DNA of 64,000 bases, taken from Isoetes taiwanensis. Lineage: Eukaryota > Streptophyta > Lycopodiopsida > Isoetales > Isoetaceae. The DNA is taken from assembly GCA_021234155.1 (NCBI GenBank), contig JAJEKV010000045.1:1336635-1400634 (forward strand), read 5' to 3'. Within the stretch, counting starts at the first letter, position 1. Each line of letters starts with the position of its first letter. A program made the translations under genes and the position numbers. Below, piece by piece: positions 56,076 to 64,000 of the stretch. The notes below the pieces were generated by a model. It did no database searches and had not been told where the DNA came from. It saw only the letters and a list, made by a program, of their open reading frames with translations.

Positions 56076-56660
56076 TGTTCCAAACATAATTCCTTAACAT
56101 GTCTTCAATGATCCGGTTGGTTTTGCTCCGTCGACAATGCATGCGGGATGATATCTTAATGCTCATAGAAGCCGATGCGAATGGTGGTAAACAAATCTGC
56201 GCGAGAATGCACTCATAAATTTAGAGTCTCTATCAGGATTATTTCCCTCGGCATCCCATGGAGTCTAAAGATCTCTTTGGTGAACAATACGGCCCGATTG
56301 TCAATGCGTGTAATGCGTGGTCCTACATGGCGCGAAATGTGCCATCTTCGACAACATCCACCACCACCATTGGGGCATCTTTGCCTCTTCTTATTCTCGA
56401 GCAATGTAATAAAATCCCACACTTATGACTTCCCATTTTGCATTCCGGCGGCAATGGCTCTAAAGCTCCTAAATTGAGTTGCTCGGCTTTTGTCTGGCGG
56501 CATAAGCGGCACTCTGAATGTTACCTGGCTATTTGCTTCTTTATCCGGGCCAGAAGTAGGCGCCGACCTTGAGATAGGTCTTCATGAACCTGCATGCCCG
56601 GCTATGGGACTATTGTGTGTATCGTGAATTATCAACTTCCTTACTCCGAAGATTACGGTA
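56076..56660 (-). pseudogene. Gypsy integrase core, cut at the copia junction
   Basis: Fragments in shifting frames: KWEVISVGF ('WE.ISMDF', catalytic Asp replaced by Gly), SKMAHFAPC, AVLFTKEIFRLHGMPREIIL (family 'A.LF...I.RLHG.P..IVSDRD') and DRDSKFMSAF (second catalytic Asp kept). Then RYHPAC and TNRIIEDMLRNYVWNKQ, from the block after the Glu. At 56,075 it meets copia gag sequence. The C-terminal domain is missing. Confidence 0.8.
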
Positions 56661-56674
56661 CACACAATTTATTC

Positions 56675-57238
56675 TCAATGATATAGCAGGTTACCCTCCT
56701 TCTTATAATGATTGAAGATCTCCCTTTCCTTATCTGTTCTTGCCTCTTTAGAAAGGCTTGTCCATACTTCTTTAAAATCACCGTCTGATGGCAACATCTC
56801 TTCAATCCTCTTGCCATACTCACTTGTGAGAGTCGATATGGCATTGCAATGGGTTATTGTCTTTAATGGCCTCCTAGAGAGCGCATTTGCGACTACATTT
56901 AGCTTGCCAGGCTTGTAGACTATTTCGAAGTCGTACTCTTCAAGAAACTCCATCCACCTCCTTTGCCTCAGGTTCAGGAATGGTTGCGTGAAGATGTATT
57001 GGAGACTTTGATGATCTGTATCCAGTTGGAATTTTCTTCCCAACAAGTAGTGTCTCCAGATTCTTAAGGCCCTCACATTGGTCAAAGGCTCTTGGTCATG
57101 AGTCGGATAGCGTTGTTCTGCATCATTCATCTTCTTGGAGTCGTATATGACTACCCTTTCCTCCTGCATGAGGACTGCTCCCGTTGCTAACTTGCTAGCA
57201 TCTGTTGCCACAAGCTTATCCTTGCTTGGATCCGGCAA
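56675..57238 (-). pseudogene. Gypsy RNase H
   Basis: An open stretch of 187 codons: LVATDASKLATGAVLMQ (first catalytic Asp), YDSKKMNDAEQRYPTHDQEP (the Glu block), RHYLLGRKFQLDTDHQSLQY (Asp) and KLNVVANALSRR. The family ends 'N.VADALSRR', so the last catalytic Asp is Asn here. This is followed by the linker toward the integrase zinc finger (IFNHYKKEGNLLYH). RNase H removes the RNA template during element replication. Confidence 0.9.
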
Positions 57239-57240
57239 GA

Positions 57241-57835
57241 CTAAGCTGCGGTCGTTAAAGCTTCCTTCAATGTCTCAAATGCTGCATGAGCCTTCCTTTG
57301 CCAATGACTCGCCCAATCTTTTATCTTTTCTGCTTTGGTGAGGTCCATTAATGGAGTTGCCGCCTTTGCAAAGTTCTTAACGAACTTTCTATAATACCCT
57401 GCTAAGCCGAGGAAGCTCCTCACTTCATGGATGTTATTTGGTGGCGGCCAATCAATTACCGCTTCAATCTTTGCAGGGTTGGTGGAGATCCCTTCCGCTG
57501 TGATTCACTTGGATAGCTTCGCATAAAGCTGATGCCTCCGCAACTTTTCAAGTACTTTTCTCAAGTGCTGGGCATGCTCCTCTAAGGATTTGCTGTAAAC
57601 TAGAATGTCATCAAAGAAAACTATGATGAATGCATCTAGAAATTCGCGGAAAACATTATTCATGAGCCTCATGAAGGTTGCTGGAGCATTGGACAATCCA
57701 AAAGGCATCACTGTGAACTCATAATGGCCATATCTTGTCCTGAATGCAGTCTTATAGATGTCTTCTTCCTTCATTCTGAGCTGGTGGTAGCCTGACCTCA
57801 AACCTATCTTAGAGAATGCATTGCATGATTGGAGT
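57241..57835 (-). pseudogene. Gypsy reverse transcriptase, N-terminus deleted
   Basis: The protease frame runs straight into [20 protein letters not shown]. The family reads 'FSKIDLRSGYHQ', so the first catalytic Asp is Gly here, and about 100 residues before it are missing. [40 protein letters not shown] and [12 protein letters not shown] follow, so motif C keeps both Asp residues with FFDD instead of YVDD/YIDD. The thumb and connection [20 protein letters not shown] follow after a stop at about 57,505. Confidence 0.9.
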
Positions 57836-58165
57836 GACTTCTTTATCTGTTATCTCAATGACCTTGCCCTCTGGTGTCGTTAAGAATACTTTTCGTTTCC
57901 CACAATCAATCACGGCTCCAGCCGGTCCAAGATATTCCATGCCTATGATCAAGTCGTACTTGCCTATCTTCATCACGTCTGCTTTCATTCCAACATTGAT
58001 ACCTGGCAAGTCTATGTCGAAGTTGATCCTCTTCCCTGCTGTGTGTCGGATTGCCCCACTTGCCAACACAACTGGTCTAGGCTTGGACTTCAAAGGCTTC
58101 AGCTTCAACATCTCTACCATCCTTGGCGAAGCAAACTTGTGGGTACTCCATGTGTCTATCAGCAC
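57809..58165 (-). pseudogene. Gypsy aspartic protease with altered active site
   Basis: The frame reads LIDTWSTHKFASPRMVEMLK, where the family has 'LIDTGSTHNFIS': the glycine of the catalytic DTG triad is tryptophan, which should abolish activity. The flap side VLASGAIRHTAGKRINFDID and the C-terminal YDLIIGMEYLGPAGAVIDCG (family 'D+ILGMDWL....A.+D') are well kept. The open frame ends at 57,809 and passes directly into the middle of the RT. Confidence 0.88.
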
Positions 58166-58213
58166 TATGAAGGACTTGGCCTGGACCTTCCCAACCGTCG
58201 AAATGACTTGGTA

Positions 58214-59118
58214 TTAACTCTCAGCATTCTCGGAGTCAATAGCAGCAAAGATGTGGCACTCACCCTGAATATAGTCGCGAGCGTCTTCTTTGTCGATCTC
58301 TGTGGGTGTCTCCCATCCTCCTAGCTCTGCCAACGCCGCATTCATCACAAATGGGCAGTTATATGACCGATGTCCTGGCTGAAAGCACCTAAAGCACAAC
58401 TGTTTTTTAATACATACCTGCCTCTTCTCCTTGGGGATAGACTGTAAGAACTGCTTCACTGCTTTGGAGTAGTTTGGACCACCTCTTTGTTCTTTGAAGC
58501 TGACCTGCTTCTTGTCCTGCTTGCTGGAATTCGTGTTGGCTTGCTTTCCGTAGCTTGCATTGTACTGTGGTCTGGTAGCTGCTGGGCTTGTTGCTCTTGG
58601 GTTGTAGCTTCCTGTAGCTTTTCCCTTGTCCTGATAGTACTCTTGCCTCGGTCCACTCCCTTGAGGTCCTGTTCCTTGCAAGCTCACTGCCTTAGACTGC
58701 TTCTGACACTGTTCTGGGATTTATTGCTCTCACCAGCTTCTTGATCTCCTCATTCAAGCCTTCAATGTACCTCTCTACTGCATGTCTTTCACTCAATTTC
58801 GGCACATAGAGTCTCAGCCTCATGAACTCTTCAGTGTACTTCTGGACTGTCTTATTGCTTTGCTCCAACCTATAGAACTGTTGCATCATATGGCACTTGT
58901 GTTCCCTTGGCACATAGTGTCGCTTGAATGCTTTGGCGAACTTCTTAAACCTGCAGCTATCTCTGCTTAACCCATGGGCTTTGGCATAGTCTTTTCACCA
59001 AATCCTAGCTGCTCCCTTGAGGTTGGTTGTTGCTACCCTGCCCTTGTCCTTATCCTTCATGCTATAAGCATTTCCATACTCCCTCATTTCATCCAACCAT
59101 ACCTCGGCTTAATACCAT
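58214..59118 (-). pseudogene. Gypsy gag with zinc knuckle
   Basis: From 59,118: DEMREYGNAYSMKDKDKGRV, a stop, then FKRHYVPREHKCHMMQQFYR, LEQSNKTVQKYTEEFMRLRL and AVERYIEGLNEEIKKLV, the Retrotrans_gag capsid region. After a shift at about 58,690 a Gln/Ser/Lys-rich linker leads to the nucleocapsid knuckle CFRCFQPGHRSYNC, a perfect CX2CX4HX4C. Gag packages element RNA into virus-like particles. The capsid part is cut at its N-terminus. Confidence 0.88.
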
Positions 59119-59321
59119 CACTTATATTCATAAGATATAATAATATTTTTACATTCAACTAGAAACATGTGCCCGGCGATGCCGGGCATTAGTCATGGAT
59201 GTGTGAAGGCATTTATGTGCAATAGTCATGGTCATGTCGTGAACATGCGCAATGCATTTAAGACAATATATGTTTAGGTGCAATAACGCATATAGATAGG
59301 GAACAAACTTTACCTTATATC

Positions 59322-60052
59322 ATGGCAATGGAGCCGCAGCGCCTCAAGGCCTGCTGGAGGGAAAAGAGAGCTCAATGGTTGGCTAGATGGAATGGGTGCA
59401 TACATGTGCAAACAGAGGCAGATCGCCATAGCTTAAGGCAATATCTTGACGATTGCTTCCTCAGCAAGCTTTGGGATGCCAATGCCCTTGAACAGGTCAA
59501 GACAACACACTACCAGCGCCACATAAATCCCACATTGGAACGAGGCCCGCAATGCGACCTGCGTACCCACTTGCCCATGAAAAGGCGCAGACTCATTGCC
59601 TCCATTCGCTACGGGGCACATCATCTTGAATTGAGGCAGGCGAGATGGATTGGTGAGCCACGCCGGGGCGGGCTCTGTCAATCTTGCCAAATGGGAGTCA
59701 TTGAGGATGAATCTCATACCCTTCAAAGTTGCTTGGCATATGATCAAATTCGGACCACGATATCTTTGAGTTGAGGGCTGGCCAGCCGTTACATGTGACA
59801 TTGAGCACGGCATCCGTCACGCGGTCTTTGGGATCATATCTTCAGGAGGTTATGGACATGCGAGATCAGTTATGTCCTCGGGCACACACTTGACATGTAT
59901 ATAAACATTGATGTATACTTGTACAGTTTGACAGCATTCTTATTACTGCCACGGTTTTTCCCTCGAAAACCCTTCTGCGCTCCTTATGGGTCCCATAGGC
60001 CGATTGGCCTCAGTGGACGATAAAAAATCATTCTCATTCTCATTCTTTAAAG
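59322..60052 (+). mobile_element. 3' end of a non-LTR retrotransposon with CATTCT-repeat tail
   Basis: The open frame 59,322-59,774 ends with RRRLIASIRYGAHHLELRQA, RWIGEP and CQSCQMGVIEDESHTLQSCL. This is the C-terminal 'CxxC...EDE.H.L..C' motif found after reverse transcriptase in several non-LTR clades, different from the plant L1 zf-RVT. About 270 bp of 3' untranslated sequence follow and finish with AAAAAATCATTCTCATTCTC, a short tandem CATTCT tail instead of poly(A). The RT itself is missing, so this is a 5'-truncated copy. Confidence 0.65.
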
Positions 60053-61339
60053 TGTACACATAATATGAAGTTCAAACAAAATCGTAAACGTCAACTTCAA
60101 TGGAACCACATCATCAAGAACCTATCCCAAAGAATTCTAGGAACGTCTGTCAGCTCTATGTGAAGCTCATTACGAAGCGGGCATGTATAGGATCTCCTTC
60201 CGTCATGCCTATGGTGGCGAACATGATCGTGTAAACATGCTTTGATATCATGTACCACACTCGCGACTCGGGTCTATCAACAATGATGTTATACTTGTTA
60301 GAAACTCGAGAAGCTCATAATCACCAATTGCATCATGTGGGATCGATCGCCTAAGCCTTTGAACCATTTTCTATCACAAACACCAAATGCGTGATGCCTC
60401 GACTTGAAGCAAGTTCCCCTACATGTATATTTGGAGGGGAACTTTGTCGACTCCAATACAGCAACATGCCAGCATGTGTTATCAACACTGAACAACACAA
60501 TGTACCAAGTTCATTCTTTCACAGCAAAACCCTTATAAAGGAGACATGCCACAGTCTTAGTGTTGGAATAGAACACAACCGGAACCAAAGAAATTTAAAA
60601 TAGAAAGTTGGCATAGGTTTATAGAAAACAAAGGAGCTTTGTATGCAATCTATTTAAATGAAGAAGAAGACTCGAGAATCTACCTCTTTGTTGCGCTATA
60701 GATCCATATGATTTCTTATCCATTTCTGCTTTCGAGGTGGGAAAAACCATAGAGAAAGAAGGCCAATAGGCACATGGCCAAAGAAATCCGTGAGTGGAAG
60801 AGGGCGGCTGCATCTTTTGCATTACATACATAAAACCTTCAGGCTCTAAAACTAAAGCCCTCCCAAAATAATTAAGAAGATATAATCTAGAATGTCACTA
60901 TCCATCATATCAAGCAACATCATTTGAAATGAATCATTATTAGTGTTTCAACCTATAGAATAAGACCAAAGTGTCATGAACTTGGGCTTGGGCCCTCTAT
61001 GACATAAATTTGTGTTAGGCTATTACATAAACTTTACACCATTATATTGTTTCCATATTTGTATAAAAGACATGCATTAGTAGTCCTTTATAATCTTCAA
61101 TACAGTTGTATTGTTTTCACATTTGTATAGACAACATGCATTACATCAACAGTGCATTGTTTGCAAATTGTAAAGGTGACATGCATTAGTAGTCATGTAT
61201 AAACAATGCAATACACCTTGTAAACACAATGTTGATGTGCAAAGTAGTCATTTTAATATTCAAAATAATTGCACCTTTTAGAAACAACAAAGCCATATTA
61301 TATGACCTACTGCTGAAACTTTTCAAGTGTTTGGGGGTC
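60053..61339. other. No gene recognised; short tandem repeat near 61,040-61,215
   Basis: Mostly unassigned AT-rich sequence. Three degenerate units with ATTGTTT(T/G)C...AAATTTGTAT...GACATGCATTA start near 61,046, 61,110 and 61,156. Non-coding. Confidence 0.5.
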
Positions 61340-62010
61340 AGGCCTTGCGGGATCGCTTTGAGGGGCCAGATCTACGTGAGATCCTTGAAGTCCGGCGGGG
61401 GCAAATCACGAACACTCTTGTCCTTGGCGGGATTTTTGCTATGAGAGGAAAGAACAAGAAAAACTTCGGATAAAGCGGCAATTGCAATACACAATGAAAC
61501 ACACAAGACACTTGTGGAGAACACGGCAATCCATTGATCAAAACAAGTGTACAATGAAGGCTCAAAAGAGGCAACAAGGGTGACCGGCATGTCTACGCTT
61601 CTGTGGTGACACAAAAGAACACTCGAACCCTCCCGAAGGAGCAAAAATGCTACAATATATAGGAACCTGAGGTGGCCTCACGGGCTGAATCTGATCCTTA
61701 TCATGACGCTGGCGTGCTCCACTACTTGGGCACTCGAGCAGGGAATGAGGCTGTCAGCCCGTGCTAACGTGACAAGTAGTGGCCGTAGGTGGGTCCCTAC
61801 CTTTGGGTCTTCTGCTTCTTGGAGGAGCTTTGACCCGCCCGTGGGCTTGTGGATCCTCTTCTTGGACACCGTGGCCGGTGGGGCCTCGCCCTCATGCGGC
61901 AAGTATAGACACGTAGTATGCGCGAGGAGCCTGGGGCTAACCTCCCCCCTACCAAACTACACTTATTGGCTAGAAAAGGGGGCATGAATTAGGGGTGGGA
62001 ATCCTCGTTC
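61340..62010 (-). other. LTR-like GC-richer block with minus-strand TATA sequence
   Basis: GC content rises sharply at 61,340. On the minus strand a CCTATATATTGTAGC sequence (about 61,650-61,665) followed by about 300 bp of leader-like sequence resembles an LTR promoter with R/U5. I cannot find a second copy, a PBS or a TSD, so this remains a suggestion. Antisense open frames here contain no domain. Confidence 0.3.
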
Positions 62011-64000
62011 ATCTTCGATCTTGAATATAGAGATGAGGGAGGCTCACTTCATATTGTATTCGAGTGTTGTTAGTCTCTTTTCGGTTGCTTGAGTCACGGA
62101 TGCCAAACATTAGAACTGCTCCTATGAGAAAGCCTTCAGAAATCATGTTCTCGGCGTGGCGTGGATCTCGAGATGGAAGATTTGTGATCTCCATGTATAA
62201 GACAAGGTCAACCCGAACTTTCCGGCATTTGCATTGGGGTTGCAAAAATGGATGCGGCACTTGCGTTTACGCATACTACGGAGTATGGTCATGAGTCTTT
62301 GCCGCAGTACGCTTGCGAAATCTGAGGATGGATCAGGCGAAGTTTTTGGCCTTGGCAAGGAAGGTTACAAGACCCGGAAATTGCATTACAGGGGGTCTTC
62401 CCACGAACACGCATTGGGCATGTATATCCGGTTGTTGGTGTTGTCCAAAGTCTCATCCTCACGCCATTTGCGTCTGCCGGATGAAGCGTGGGTCCCAACG
62501 TTTGTCTGCTTTGCAATTGCCGTGGGTGTCAATCTGCATGTTCTTTGACTTGATTAGTCGAATTCTTGTCTCCATCTTTGGGGAATTGACCTTGATCGGA
62601 GGTGGGCATCAAAGCTTGCTAGTGTACTCGGTTGTTTGGGGGTTGGTGCGGTCATCCTGCATCTGTTCTTGGAATTCCAATAATATCTTCTCGGTATTTG
62701 TTTGGTAAGTGTCTCCCATGCCTTTGGAATGTACATGTCTTTGTCACGCAGTCTGAGGGTCCCTCATCGGGGGGAGGGCGTTCATTTCATTTCCGTGTGG
62801 GGAGGCTGCATGCAAGGAAGCATAATGTTGTAAGAACAAGCGTGCAAGGTCAAGTTCTTGTTGAGTTGTATAGTATGCGAAGGAGCGTGCAAGTTCAGCT
62901 AGCCATAGCTCCACTTCTTTCTGTAGAAGAGGCATGTATTCTGAGGTAACAGTTTGCAGAAATTTTGTGTCTTGGAGGTACTTGTTCTTCTTGGTCAAAA
63001 GAACCTGCCGCTGTGTATCTCCTTTAAAGTTCTCAGTCGTTTATCGGATGAGCCTGAGTAACATGTGCCGGTAGAAGTCGTGCATGACATAAGCCGGGGG
63101 CTATGGTTACGAGGTTTAAAATGGTCGAGATCACGCAGCTTTGTAGGATATCAAAATTGGCGAGCACAAAGTGTGCCTCGATTTGGTGGACGACATCAAG
63201 GGCCAATGTCGTTCGATATCGGGCTTCTGATCGGGGGACTTGTGGTATCACCTTGTTTCTCGGCCGGAATAAAAAAGAAAAGTGTTTTTCCTTGCTTGCA
63301 CATAGTCATGGTAGCGGCGGGCGGATAGTCGGGGAATAGCGGAAGCAAGGCGATAGGCTTGATACCTTTTTCTCGCGCATCATCTGGCACATGCTTCGGC
63401 TATCGAGGAAAGCGTATCTTGTAATGCAATGATATCTTGTTGCGTTCGGAGAGCCGGAGTGCAGTTCCGTGACTTCGTGTGTGAGGTGTACTGGAAGGCT
63501 TGTGGAGAAGTTGGGAATCAGAGGGAGCTTGAAGTCTGATTGGCTTGCAAGTCCACATTTTGAGTGCAGCTATTTCAAAACATCTGCGGCGTGTTTTGCG
63601 TGAGCTGGTCTAACTTGCTTTGGAGAGATGCGATGTGAGCATCCTTATTACGCAAGGTGGTTTGAAAGTCATTGACCTTGGACTCAAGTATCAAGTTGGT
63701 ACATGCGAAGTGTCTTCTCGGTCGGTAGCATTATTCGTGTGACCATTGTTGTAGCGTGTCTCAAGATCGATTATTACTTGGTGCCGTTTTGTTGTAGGGA
63801 CTCCTTGAGTTCCTTGACAATTCTTTGGGATTGATGAAGGGTTTTTCGATGGATCATGAATTGATTGTGCAAGGCTTCTTCTCGGCCTCCGATCGATAAA
63901 ATCGGTCTTGATGTGGTGACTTGCTTGCAGGTTGGTCCGCGGACTCGTGTCGTGTACCACGGTGGGCGCTATGAAGTTGGTGATGATCACGGAGGGCATC
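62011..64000 (-). other. Possible decayed gag-like or coiled-coil coding region
   Basis: The best frame is 62,744-62,998 (minus): TKKNKYLQDTKFLQTVTSEY, then KEVELWLAELARSFAYYTTQ, helical and probably coiled-coil. It is preceded in other frames at about 63,620-63,700 by ESKVNDFQTTLRNKDAHIAS then LQSKLDQLTQN, also coiled-coil-like. Many stops separate them. The sequence runs off the right edge. It could be a gag or leader protein of an LTR element, but I recognise no retroviral-type domain. Confidence 0.3.

Larger units (their letters stand above)
56076..59118 (-). mobile_element. Ty3-gypsy remnant: gag, protease, RT, RNase H, integrase
   Basis: On the minus strand from 59,118 down to 56,076 the order gag, protease, reverse transcriptase, RNase H, integrase is that of Ty3-gypsy. 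Both LTRs are absent. About 100 residues of the RT N-terminus are deleted, and the integrase ends abruptly in copia sequence. Several catalytic residues are replaced (see the separate entries), so the copy is long dead. Confidence 0.9.

Noticed and set aside
1-64000. Bacterial or phage-type defence systems, CRISPR arrays, operons, integrons
   Set aside because: No closely packed genes, ribosome-binding sites or spaced identical repeats. Introns, plant PBS and plant retroelements point to a eukaryotic nuclear genome.

Overview
This looks like a plant nuclear genome, and this stretch is mostly intergenic and transposon-derived. The base composition is AT-rich. Recognisable coding sequence is a clade C (POLTERGEIST-like) protein phosphatase 2C with visible introns and an adenine/guanine permease of the AZG1 type, both plant-like. 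Almost everything else is retroelement debris: plant L1-type LINEs, Ty1-copia, Ty3-gypsy, and an LTR followed by the primer-binding site TGGTATCAGAGC, which is complementary to plant initiator tRNA-Met. I cannot name the species. The repeat density and long gene-poor stretches suggest a large genome. No bacterial-style operon, CRISPR array, rRNA or convincing tRNA gene is visible.

Layout. 0-10 kb: a decayed PP2C gene, three 5'-truncated LINE tails on the minus strand, a fragment of a plant transposon-associated protein (DUF8039-like), and a 254-bp tandem duplication. 10-14 kb: a decayed plus-strand gene matching the DUF7869 group of widespread, probably mobile-element-derived proteins. 14-18 kb: an LTR-like block with a PBS, then a promoter module of two stem-loop repeats and a TATA box, a broken reading frame related to histone H3, and a second copy of the promoter module. 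18-19 kb: a repeat-rich patch and a clean MITE with 68-bp inverted ends. 20-22 kb: a LINE fragment. 22.8-35.3 kb: an A-rich repeat domain split by a nearly full-length 7.8-kb LINE flanked by a 14-bp target-site duplication. 38.4-40.2 kb: the AZG1-like gene (minus), with a clean C-terminal 360 codons and a frameshifted N-terminal part. 40-48.7 kb: nothing firm. 48.7-59.1 kb: copia and gypsy pol remnants on the minus strand, including a direct gypsy-to-copia junction. 59.3-60.05 kb: the 3' end of another non-LTR element with a CATTCT-repeat tail. 60-64 kb: unassigned, possibly LTR-element non-coding and gag-like sequence.

The most striking observation is at 16,147-17,242. A frame starts with the exact first eight residues of mature histone H3 (ARTKQTAR) but carries methionine at the position of lysine 9. 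After about 300 codons of charged, frameshifted sequence it ends with segments that align to the H3 histone fold. A K9M histone tail is known to inhibit H3K9 methyltransferases, the enzymes that help silence transposons. An H3K9M-like protein in a repeat-rich, possibly LTR-element context would therefore make sense as an anti-silencing factor. The copy here is broken, so the functional claim is inference and depends on finding intact relatives.

Several genes (AZG1-like, LINE ORF1/endonuclease, DUF7869, H3-like) show many single- or double-base frameshifts next to long clean frames. Genuine decay is the simplest reading, but residual long-read indel errors cannot be excluded from sequence alone.
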